Shown here: piece by piece, positions 31,725 through 39,454 of the stretch | Layout: every line of letters starts with the position of its first letter | How positions within the stretch are numbered: position 1 is the stretch's first letter | Source: SHLQ01 sp033344795 | GTDB taxonomy: Bacteria; Actinomycetota; Acidimicrobiia; Acidimicrobiales; SHLQ01 | Assembly (NCBI GenBank): GCA_033344795.1 | Contig: JAWPMS010000001.1 | Location: 3,782,001 to 3,846,000, forward strand | Length of the DNA: 64,000 nt | Reading direction: 5' to 3' | Notes under the pieces: generated by a model | What the model was told of the DNA's origin: nothing | The model's input: the letters and a program-made list of their open reading frames with translations, nothing else | The model's database searches: none | Position numbers and translations under genes: made by a program

Positions 31725-32525
31725 ATGAGTCTGCAGATCAATCAGAATATCAGTGCGATCAATGGCCACCGAAACCTCGTGGCCAACGACAACATGCTCA
31801 GCAAGTCACTTGAGCGTTTGTCTTCGGGTTTCCGTATCAACCGGGCCTCAGATGATGCATCTGGTCTCGTGAAGTCCGAGACCCTGCGTTCAGAGGTCCG
31901 AGGGGCCAGGCAAGCTATCCAAAACTCTCAGGACGGAGTGAGTTTCGTCCAGACCGCTGAAGGTGCACTCGTGGAGGTCCATGCAATGTTGCAACGTATG
32001 AACGAACTCGCTGTTTCGGCTGCCAACACGGCAACCAGTGACGGTGTCGCAGAACAAGCAGAAGTCACCGAACTGATCGCCCAGATCAACTCGATCGGCA
32101 CGAACACCAAGTTCGCTGGCCTCGATGTGTTCTCGGCAACCGAGCAGAACTTCCACGTCGGCGCAAATGCCGGTGAGACGATCGGTGTCACCACCGGCGC
32201 CTTGACCGCAACAACGGTCGGCGTGGCCGCCGTCAACGTCGACACAGGCGCAAACGCTGCAATCGGAACGATCGCTACGGCCATCGATACCGTGTCTACG
32301 CTTCGTGGAACCCTTGGTGCCAAGCAGAACCGTCTCGAGTCGACGATCAACAACCTTCGGGTGAGCGTCGAGAACCTGTCAGCGTCCGAATCTCGTATTC
32401 GAGACACCGACATGGCCCTCGAGATGTCGAACTTCACCAGGAACCAGATCATGGTCCAGGCCGGCACTTCGATGCTGGCACAGGCCAACGCCGTTCCGCA
32501 GGGAATCCTGACGCTGATCCGATAG
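31725..32525 (+). CDS. Flagellin B
   Basis: A 266-aa short flagellin, D0/D1 only. It begins MSLQINQNISAINGHRNL and ends VPQGILTLIR. Residues 73-262 are identical to flagellin A, and the DNA of that part differs only at scattered third positions, which points to recent duplication or gene conversion. The gene lies in opposite orientation to flagellin A at the other side of the island. The start at 31725 is fixed by the shared AAGGAGG leader. Confidence 0.97.
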   Translation: MSLQINQNISAINGHRNLVANDNMLSKSLERLSSGFRINRASDDASGLVKSETLRSEVRGARQAIQNSQDGVSFVQTAEGALVEVHAMLQRMNELAVSAANTATSDGVAEQAEVTELIAQINSIGTNTKFAGLDVFSATEQNFHVGANAGETIGVTTGALTATTVGVAAVNVDTGANAAIGTIATAIDTVSTLRGTLGAKQNRLESTINNLRVSVENLSASESRIRDTDMALEMSNFTRNQIMVQAGTSMLAQANAVPQGILTLIR

Positions 32526-32531
32526 AGGAGC

Positions 32532-32599
32532 GCTGGTCACGACCAGCCTCGACAAAGGACCGTGAGAGTGAATCCCGAGCTGCATGCAGCTCGGGATTC
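32532..32599 (+). terminator. Double hairpin terminator of flagellin B
   Basis: Seven bases after the stop codon: a hairpin GCTGGTC-AC-GACCAGC (32532-32547), then a perfect 30-base palindrome (32570-32599, arms beginning GAATCCCGAGC). The second would be a very stable stem. No T-run follows, as often in high-GC actinobacteria. Confidence 0.65.
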
Positions 32600-32757
32600 C
32601 TCGCGAAAACGGCCGATGTCGCTCCGACAATTCGACTGCTAACAAATTTGCCATTGTGCGTTAACTCCCGCGGTTCGCGGTCGATGGTCCTCTTGGAATA
32701 CGCACGGCCGCGGCGGGCGTGCAGCAGACATATCTCTACGAGGCGGAATAGATACAC

Positions 32758-34284
32758 ATGGCGGACTCACTAGACCTCAGCACCCTCCTGGACGCGCGTG
32801 AGGTCCCGACTCCACCGACAGCGGCGCTGCGGGTACTGGAAGTCAAAAACGACCCCGACGCGTCGATGGCTGACCTGGTCGCTGTCGTACAACAAGATCC
32901 TGGCCTCGCGGTCAAGATCATGACCACGGCCAACAGCCCTGCGTATCGACGTGGCGATGAGGTCACCACGGTCGAACGCGCCGTCAGCCTCATCGGTTTT
33001 CGAAGTGTCACGACGATCGCCCTCGCCTTCTCGGTCGCGAGCACCATGCCAGCCACTGGAATCGTCGCTGGAATTCCGATGACCACCTTCTGGACGAGGT
33101 CGATCGTGACTGCGGCTACGGCTCGCCTCGTCTCGCAGGAGATCTCTGGCGAGCTGGCCGAGGAGTCTTTCTTCGTCGGCCTCATCGCAGGACTCGGACG
33201 CGTCGTCATGGGCTTGGTCGCACCCGACCAGTATGAGCCCATCGCCACCCAACACGATGGTTGGCCAACGTTCAACGCAGAGACCGCGGTCTTCGACTTC
33301 AGCTCCGCGACGACGACCGCGGCTCTTCTTCGCCAATGGAAGATGCCGGAGCTGTTCGCCGATGCCGCTGACCAAATCGAGACGGTGGAATCAAGCGGAG
33401 CAGGTAGCAGCAACGCGGAGGACATCGCACGCAGCGTGCGTCTCGCGATGGCCATCACCGAGTTCTACGTCGACCAAGGCGACGGGACCGTCCTGCGAGA
33501 ACTCACGGGCCATGCCCGTGAGTATGGGATCCCTACCCCTCGAATCGACGAGATACTCGATCACGTCTTCGAGCACATCGAGGAACTCGCAAAACAATTC
33601 GGTGTCGATGCCGACATCGACCGTTACGCCGAGATCATCAACACCGCTCGTGGCGAGCTGGTCGAGCTCTCGCTGCAGACCGATGCGGATTGGCACGCCG
33701 AGTCGACACGCCGCGCAGAACTCGAACGAACCAACGTCGAGCTCGAAGCGCAGGCTCGTGAAGATCCGTTGACCGGGCTGCACAACCGTCGAGCCTTCAA
33801 CGAACAACTCATGCAGCAGTTGAACCTTCGTATCCGCAATCCACAAGCGGTGCCGAAAAGCATCGGCATCCTGCTGCTGGATATCGACAAGTTCAAGGCG
33901 GTCAACGACACGTACGGTCATGATGCAGGCGATGCCGTGCTCGTGAAGCTCGCTGAAATCTTGACCATGACAACTCGATCCGAAGAGACCATCGCCCGTT
34001 ACGGCGGCGAGGAATTCATCTTGTTGGCACCATCGACGACTCCAGAAGAACTCGTGCTCGCCGGTGAGCGCATCCGCAAGACCATCGAGCTGGTCGACAT
34101 CGAAATCCCCTCGGGCGAACATCTGAGCATCACGGCGTCCTTTGGAGCAGCCACCTTGGCCATGCCAGAAACGGACGACGACGCGGCACAGCTGGTCAAG
34201 GCAGCGGACGAGGCCCTCTATGAGGCCAAGGACGGCGGCCGCAACCAGGTCAAGCTGTCGACCTCGTTTCCTCCCCAAATCTAG
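32758..34284 (+). CDS. HDOD-GGDEF protein (putative diguanylate cyclase)
   Basis: A 508-aa protein. Residues about 10-210 form an HDOD domain (VPTPPTAALRVLEVKNDPDASMADLVAVVQQDPGLAVKIMTTANSPAY, VTTVERAVSLIGFRSVTTIALAFSVAS). A coiled linker precedes a GGDEF domain: DPLTGLHNRRAFNEQL, LLLDIDKFKAVNDTYGHDAGDAVL, active-site GGEEF at 416-420. The inhibitory site is RSEE (407-410), RxxE instead of RxxD. It likely makes cyclic di-GMP, which commonly controls motility. It follows flagellin B and is convergent with the LiaF-like paralogue 2, overlapping its end. Confidence 0.88.
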   Translation: MADSLDLSTLLDAREVPTPPTAALRVLEVKNDPDASMADLVAVVQQDPGLAVKIMTTANSPAYRRGDEVTTVERAVSLIGFRSVTTIALAFSVASTMPATGIVAGIPMTTFWTRSIVTAATARLVSQEISGELAEESFFVGLIAGLGRVVMGLVAPDQYEPIATQHDGWPTFNAETAVFDFSSATTTAALLRQWKMPELFADAADQIETVESSGAGSSNAEDIARSVRLAMAITEFYVDQGDGTVLRELTGHAREYGIPTPRIDEILDHVFEHIEELAKQFGVDADIDRYAEIINTARGELVELSLQTDADWHAESTRRAELERTNVELEAQAREDPLTGLHNRRAFNEQLMQQLNLRIRNPQAVPKSIGILLLDIDKFKAVNDTYGHDAGDAVLVKLAEILTMTTRSEETIARYGGEEFILLAPSTTPEELVLAGERIRKTIELVDIEIPSGEHLSITASFGAATLAMPETDDDAAQLVKAADEALYEAKDGGRNQVKLSTSFPPQI

Positions 34285-34741
34285 CTGACCCGATCTCATC
34301 GACCGGCCCCGGTACGGATGCCGTCAGATCATCCACGAGGCCAAGCGCGCCTTCTTGACCACCATCCTGTCGATCGACCTCGTCGTCGAGCTCATCGGGA
34401 GGTGTGGTCAGAATCCGGCATCGACCGAGCAAGGTGGTCGAATCGATGGCCATCGTCGGAAGACGAGGTTCGACATCCACCTCGGGCACGTCGAACGCCG
34501 TCGATGCGAGCAGGCTCACGACACTTGGTTGCACATCGGAACCCTCGGGAACAATGAACGTGGCGCTGCCAAGTACACACAGAACGGTCAGCTTTATCTG
34601 TTCGGTCTCGGGGTCGACGTACGCATCGCGGTAGTCGACATAGGAGTGCCCAAGAATGACCACCGCCTTCGTCCTGGTCGCGATCTTCCAACGACCGTGC
34701 CGCACGCAACTCCCGAGGAGTGCTGTCAGTTTCGCCGCCAC
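34250..34741 (-). CDS. LiaF-like protein (paralogue 2)
   Basis: A protein of about 163 aa with the same pattern as the one at 1573-2202: VAAKLTALLGSCVRHGRWKIATRTKAVVILGHSYVDYRDAYVDPETEQIKLTVLCVLGSATFIVPEGSDVQPS, TTLLGRCRILTTP. The GTG at 34741 with GGAAAG upstream aligns with the start of paralogue 1 (MAAAKLTAIFGTC). It has no membrane segment and an acidic tail. The gene overlaps the 3' end of the HDOD-GGDEF gene by 35 bases in convergent orientation. Function unknown. Confidence 0.55.
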   Translation of the reverse strand: MAAKLTALLGSCVRHGRWKIATRTKAVVILGHSYVDYRDAYVDPETEQIKLTVLCVLGSATFIVPEGSDVQPSVVSLLASTAFDVPEVDVEPRLPTMAIDSTTLLGRCRILTTPPDELDDEVDRQDGGQEGALGLVDDLTASVPGPVDEIGSARFGEETRSTA

Positions 34742-34854
34742 CAGCGCTCGCTTTCCAGATCTGCCGCTCCCCTTCCTATCGACACAGCAGCGACACACTT
34801 CAGTCCGAGCCTGCGACCTCTCATAATCGATGCGAGAGAACCGATGATTTGACT

Positions 34855-35934
34855 ATGAGCCGGCGGGGCGGAACCGACGGCACCAGTGGTGCCGGCGTAC
34901 ACGAAACAAGTCGAGGTGGTGCGCTCCAAGCGCTCGAAGAAGCGCGCTCTCGCCGCCCCCAAGAAGGCGAACGGGGGCCGCTACCCCGTCCCTCATCCGA
35001 CATCGACTTCGGTTCGCTTGCGTTGATTCGAGCGGACCTCGCCGGCCTCGACCTCAGCGGGGCAGACCTTTCCTCGTGCGATCTGAGCAACGCAGACATG
35101 CGAGGCACACGGCTCGTGGGCGCCGATCTCCGCGGAGCAACATTGTTCGGCACGAATCTCACCGGCGCCGAGTTGCTTGGTGCCAACCTCGATGAAGCGA
35201 ACCTCACCGATGCAGAGCTCCAGAGCGCTGGTTTCGGGAAAGCGAGCGCAGTCGATGCGCAGTTCTTCAATGTGAACGCGACGAGTGCGACCTTCACCGG
35301 AGCTGATCTAACCAACGCAGACTTCCGAGCTGCACACCTCGAAAACACGAGGATGATGGAAGCAACCTTGCGGTCCGCGTCCTTCGATGGCGCAAAGATG
35401 AGTGGCGCAGATCTCAGCGGCAGTCCGGTCGATGGAGCGTCATTTCGAGACACCGATCTCACCGACACCCGTCTGCGCTCCGTGCACGGCTACCAAACGG
35501 CCGACTGGATCGGCGCGGATCTTCGCAATGTTGACTTCACCGGAGCATGGCTGCTTCGGCGCCATGCGCTCGATGAGAACTATCTCCACGAGTTCAGAAA
35601 TCAGTCGGACCGGCATGAGTGGTTGTACAAGCTCTGGTGGATCACGTCGGACTGTGGACGATCGCTGTTTCGGTGGACGGCATGGACGGTCGTCATCGCC
35701 ATGATCTATGCCGTTGCCTACACGCAGGTCACCATCGACTGGGGCGACGCTGAGACATCGTTCTCGCCGGTCTACTACAGCGTCGTGACATTCACGACGC
35801 TCGGTTACGGCGATGTGCTCCCGGGCTCCGTCGCCGCACAGATCCTTGCAGTCTCCGAGGTCATCCTCGGCTACTTCAGCCTTGGAGGAATGATGAGCAT
35901 TCTCTCCGACAAAATTGCACGAAGGTCAGGTTGA
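34855..35934 (+). CDS. Pentapeptide-repeat protein with C-terminal potassium-channel pore
   Basis: A 359-aa protein. After a polar start, residues about 50-235 consist of pentapeptide repeats (A-D/N-L-x-x: LAGLDLSGADLSSCDLSNADMRGTRL...), a right-handed beta-helix. Then an ion channel module: TM1 (RWTAWTVVIAMIYAVAYTQV, about 275-295), pore helix and selectivity filter TTLGYGD (about 317-323), TM2 (AAQILAVSEVILGYFSLGGMMSIL). It lies in the inner membrane with a cytoplasmic beta-helix. An HDOD gene follows at once. Confidence 0.85.
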   Translation: MSRRGGTDGTSGAGVHETSRGGALQALEEARSRRPQEGERGPLPRPSSDIDFGSLALIRADLAGLDLSGADLSSCDLSNADMRGTRLVGADLRGATLFGTNLTGAELLGANLDEANLTDAELQSAGFGKASAVDAQFFNVNATSATFTGADLTNADFRAAHLENTRMMEATLRSASFDGAKMSGADLSGSPVDGASFRDTDLTDTRLRSVHGYQTADWIGADLRNVDFTGAWLLRRHALDENYLHEFRNQSDRHEWLYKLWWITSDCGRSLFRWTAWTVVIAMIYAVAYTQVTIDWGDAETSFSPVYYSVVTFTTLGYGDVLPGSVAAQILAVSEVILGYFSLGGMMSILSDKIARRSG

Positions 35935-35936
35935 GT

Positions 35937-36782
35937 ATGAAAACTCCGTTCCGAAAGCACAGACAACAGGCGCCGCCAGATCCACTCCGGGACGCGATAG
36001 GTGACCTCGAACTTCCGAGTTTCCCCGGCGTCATTCTCGATGCACTCGAGAAGATCCGCGAACCGGACGTCTCCGCATCGGCCGTTGCCGACGCACTCGC
36101 GCCCGACCCGGGGGCCACGATCAAACTCCTTCGCCTCGTGAACTCCGCGGCATACGGCCCTTCGAAGCCGGTGACGAGCGTCTCGCAAGCCGTCGCGATC
36201 GCCGGTTTGGGAACCGTCGAATCAATGCTCCTCGCGATCGGCGTCAATGTCGCGCTTCCCAACGTCGATGTCGAGGGTCTCGATCAGAAGCGGTTCTGGC
36301 GCGCGGCAGCGCATCGGGGCGCGGTGGCCAAGACTTTCGCGAATGAGCTTCACCCGGCAACCGCCGGCATCAGCTTCACTTCGGGCCTCCTACTCGACAT
36401 GGCCGTGCCCCTCCTCGCAGTTGAGCGCGCGGACTACCGTCCTCTCCTTCGCGAATGGCATGGTGGAGGCGCCGACCTCCACGACCTCGAACACCGTCGG
36501 TTCGGGTGGAGCCATGACGAGATCGCGGCTCGCATGTGTGAAGAGTGGGAGCTGCCCACGGCTCTTCGCGAAGCGATTGGCGGGCACCATGGAAGTTCCA
36601 CGTATGAAGCCCCACCAGCGGTCGTCTTGTCTGCGCCGTTTCGGGAGGTTCAAGACGATGATGTGCACGACATGGTCGTGAGTATGGCCCACGAGAGCTA
36701 CAACGTGGAGCCCGACAAGACCGTGGCGCTTCTGGAGCAGGCAGAGTCAGATGCGACGGAGATCGCTCAGCTGTTCACCTGA
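35937..36782 (+). CDS. HDOD-domain signalling protein
   Basis: A 281-aa protein that is almost entirely an HDOD domain: LPSFPGVILDALEKIREPDVSASAVADALAPDPGATIKLLRLVNSAAYGPSKPVTSVSQAVAIAGLGTVESMLLAIGVNV, then FGWSHDEIAARMCEEWELPTALREAIGGHHG. There is no output or enzyme domain. It starts 2 bases after the channel gene, so they are co-transcribed. It is the third HDOD protein in the window. Confidence 0.85.
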   Translation: MKTPFRKHRQQAPPDPLRDAIGDLELPSFPGVILDALEKIREPDVSASAVADALAPDPGATIKLLRLVNSAAYGPSKPVTSVSQAVAIAGLGTVESMLLAIGVNVALPNVDVEGLDQKRFWRAAAHRGAVAKTFANELHPATAGISFTSGLLLDMAVPLLAVERADYRPLLREWHGGGADLHDLEHRRFGWSHDEIAARMCEEWELPTALREAIGGHHGSSTYEAPPAVVLSAPFREVQDDDVHDMVVSMAHESYNVEPDKTVALLEQAESDATEIAQLFT

Positions 36783-36800
36783 GCAGGTCACCCACTGGCT

Positions 36801-37019
36801 CTAATCGAAGATCCAGATGACGAACACCACTATCCGCCACGATAGGTACAGCGCTAGCAACGCGACGACGACCCAGAAGTGCCAGGGCGCAGACGAGCCG
36901 ACGTTCTCCTTGGGCGCAATTCCTGGAGCGTCCGAGACATCGCCGCCACAGGTCGGACAGGCGCCCTCGGTGAGCGCCGTGGGCGCGTGATACTCCGAGC
37001 AGGAGTCGCACCAGGGCAT
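36801..37019 (-). CDS. Small zinc-ribbon membrane protein
   Basis: A 72-aa protein: an N-terminal zinc ribbon CDSC-x14-CPTC (MPWCDSCSEYHAPTALTEGACPTCGGDV) and one C-terminal membrane segment (HFWVVVALLALYLSWRIVVFVIWIF). It starts 4 bases after the phosphatase gene and is probably its partner or at least co-transcribed. No named family was recognised. Confidence 0.7.
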   Translation of the reverse strand: MPWCDSCSEYHAPTALTEGACPTCGGDVSDAPGIAPKENVGSSAPWHFWVVVALLALYLSWRIVVFVIWIFD

Positions 37020-37023
37020 AGAT

Positions 37024-38109
37024 TTAGGAACGGCGCACGGCGAGGATAGCGACGTCATCCTCGATCATGCCGTTTGCGAAGTCGCGCGCCTCCTCGAGAA
37101 GGCCCTTGGTGAGCACCTCGGGCGCTGCTCCCGGGTCACGACGGATGGCCATCGCCACCCGTTCCTCGCCAAAGAGTTCGTCGCCATTGCGGGCTTCAGC
37201 CAATCCGTCTGTGTAGAGAAGGACGAAATCGTCGGGAGCGAGCGGAATCTCTTTGCTGAAGTAGGCCGCTCCGGGATCGAGCATCAGCAATGGGCCGGTT
37301 GCTCGCAGCGGCTGCACTTCGCGAGCATGCCAGAGCCACCCAGCGGGGTGTCCCGCCGACGCATATCGGATCGTCCCCGCTTCGGTATCGAATACCACGA
37401 CGATCATGGAGATGAACTCTTCTCCGCGATCCATCTCTGCCATCTGACGATTCAACTCTTCGAGCGCTTGGGCAGGGTCACGAAACTGACGGAGAAAGAC
37501 TCGAAGAAGGTATTTCGCCTGGAAGGCCGTGATCGAACTCTCGATGCCGTGTCCGGCCACATCGCCGATCACCGCCGCCAAACGTTTGTCGCCGACCCGG
37601 TAGACGTCGAAGAAGTCACCTGCCATGAGTCCAGAACCCGCCTCATAGACACGTCCAACTTCGAACCCCGTGACATCGGGCAGAGAGTCAGGGGCGAGGC
37701 GCGCAGCCCACGCCTTGGGAGCGAAGTCCTCTTGTTGTAACGCTTCCTCAGCTCGGCGCTCGAGGAAGAAGCGCTGGCGAGACAGTCGCGCCTCACGAAC
37801 CGCCCCGCGTGACCATGCGACGGAAACGGCGGCGGGGATCCCAGCGAGGGCGAACACCATGGGTACGCGGTTGTCATCGCTGACTGCGGTGGCGAACGAA
37901 GCCACGGCAAGAATCGAATACAGCAGAGCGGAATGCACTTCCTTTCGGAAGGCAGATTGTGCCAGTTGCCAGGCGGCATCTTGTTGTGCGTTGTCGGGGT
38001 CATGTTCGACATTTGCCAGAAAGCGACGGCGGTAACGGGCCGAGCGTGCCCAGCCAATCGCTGCGACGACGCAGATCAGACCGAGGCCGATGAGTACGGC
38101 AGCCTTCAT
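37024..38109 (-). CDS. RsbU/SpoIIE-type PP2C phosphatase, membrane-bound
   Basis: A 361-aa protein. Up to three N-terminal hydrophobic segments (residues 1-20 and about 60-100) and a SpoIIE phosphatase domain from about 150: GSGLMAGDFFDVYRVGDKRLAAVIGDVAGHGIESSITAF, FISMIVVVFDTEAGTIRYASAGHPAGWLW, FVLLYTDGLAEARN and DDVAILAVR. The metal-binding Asp residues (GDFFD, GDVAGHG, DG, DD) are present. Such enzymes dephosphorylate anti-sigma antagonists; no partner switch genes are nearby. Confidence 0.85.
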   Translation of the reverse strand: MKAAVLIGLGLICVVAAIGWARSARYRRRFLANVEHDPDNAQQDAAWQLAQSAFRKEVHSALLYSILAVASFATAVSDDNRVPMVFALAGIPAAVSVAWSRGAVREARLSRQRFFLERRAEEALQQEDFAPKAWAARLAPDSLPDVTGFEVGRVYEAGSGLMAGDFFDVYRVGDKRLAAVIGDVAGHGIESSITAFQAKYLLRVFLRQFRDPAQALEELNRQMAEMDRGEEFISMIVVVFDTEAGTIRYASAGHPAGWLWHAREVQPLRATGPLLMLDPGAAYFSKEIPLAPDDFVLLYTDGLAEARNGDELFGEERVAMAIRRDPGAAPEVLTKGLLEEARDFANGMIEDDVAILAVRRS

Positions 38110-38152
38110 GTCCTACGTCCTTTCATACGCCAAACGGTAGCCGAGCATGGCG

Positions 38153-39454
38153 TTACCTGCGGCGTACACGCATCTTGATCGGCGTGTTTCCCATGTCGAA
38201 CGCCTCCCGGAGACTGCGTTCGAGGTAGCGGATGTACGTGCGGGGAAGCTCCTTGTTCGTGAACAACGTGAACGTCGGCGGGTCGGTTGCCCCTTGCGTC
38301 GCGTACAAAACACGAGCTCCGTCGGGCGCCGACTGGGCGGCCTGGGCCGCGCGAAGAACGACGTTCACCTTCCGTGTCGGGATTCGCGTTGAATAGGCGG
38401 ACAACGCTTCCTCGAGCGCAGGCCAGAGCTTCTGGACGCTCTTTCCGGTCAATGCCGAGATGCGAAGAATCGGTGACTCGCCGAGAAAGTGGAGTTTGCG
38501 TTCCACACCACGCATGGTCTCGTTGCGGCCCTCGGCATCGAGGAGCTCCCACTTGTTCAACAGCACGACGATCGGACAACCCGATGCGTCGACGCGCTCT
38601 GCGAGACGTTGATCTTGGTTCGTGACACCGATCGTCGCGTCGATGACCAGAAAGGCAACGTCGGACTTGTCGACAGCTCGTAGTGCCCGCACGAGCGAGT
38701 AGTACTCGGTCTCTTCGTCGACCTTTGCCTTGCGGCGCATGCCGGCGGTATCGATGAAGCGGATCGGGCCGTTTGCCGTCTCGACGATCGTGTCGATCGC
38801 ATCTCTCGTCGTACCCGGCATGTCGTGAACGACAGCTCGCTCTTCGCCAATGAGGCGGTTGAACAACGTCGATTTGCCAACGTTTGGTCGGCCCACGATC
38901 GACACGCCAAAGATCCGATCGTCGTCGTCGTCTTCTTCTTCGAGTTCCTCTTCGGGAAGGACCTCGACGATTGCATCGAGCAGATCTGCCGTACCCACGC
39001 CATGCAACGCGCTGACCGGCATGGGTTCACCCACGCCGAGGGTCACCAAGTCCCAGATCATGGGCTGCTGCTGCTCGGAGTCCACCTTGTTCGCAACGAG
39101 AAACGTGGGTGCTTCGACTCGTCGCACCAAGTCCGCAACGAGCTGGTCGTCTGCGGTCGGCCCGACCGCGGCGTCTGCCACCATCAAAACGACATCTGCT
39201 TCGGCGATGGCCCGTTCACTCTGCCGAGAGACCTTCGAGTCGAGATCATCCCCATCGGCATCAGCCATCCAGCCGCCTGTGTCGATGAGGGTGAACTCGC
39301 GTCCACACCACTCGGCGACAACTTCGTGTCGATCGCGGGTCACTCCTGGACGTTCTTCCACGATCGCTTCGCGCCGACCGAGAATTCGATTGACGAGAGT
39401 CGACTTGCCGACGTTTGGCCGCCCGACGATTGCGACGGTGGGAAGGGCGGTCAT
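38153..39454 (-). CDS. der: Ribosome biogenesis GTPase Der (EngA)
   Basis: A 433-aa protein with two tandem Era-like GTPase domains: P-loop GRPNVGKST at residues 8-16 and again at about 190, NKVD and NKWE specificity motifs, DTGGW and DTAGMRRK switch II motifs, then the KH-like C-terminal domain (PTFTLFTNKELPRTYIRYLERSLREAFDMGNTPIKMRVR). It acts in 50S maturation. The ATG at 39454 overlaps the stop of the DUF512 gene; the longer upstream frame is not conserved. Confidence 0.97.
   Translation of the reverse strand: MTALPTVAIVGRPNVGKSTLVNRILGRREAIVEERPGVTRDRHEVVAEWCGREFTLIDTGGWMADADGDDLDSKVSRQSERAIAEADVVLMVADAAVGPTADDQLVADLVRRVEAPTFLVANKVDSEQQQPMIWDLVTLGVGEPMPVSALHGVGTADLLDAIVEVLPEEELEEEDDDDDRIFGVSIVGRPNVGKSTLFNRLIGEERAVVHDMPGTTRDAIDTIVETANGPIRFIDTAGMRRKAKVDEETEYYSLVRALRAVDKSDVAFLVIDATIGVTNQDQRLAERVDASGCPIVVLLNKWELLDAEGRNETMRGVERKLHFLGESPILRISALTGKSVQKLWPALEEALSAYSTRIPTRKVNVVLRAAQAAQSAPDGARVLYATQGATDPPTFTLFTNKELPRTYIRYLERSLREAFDMGNTPIKMRVRRR

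Noticed and set aside
32612..32619. FliA -10 box (GCCGATGT) for the HDOD-GGDEF gene
   Set aside because: The only -35-like element is CTCG at 18 bases, and it overlaps the flagellin B terminator; the leader would be about 140 bases.
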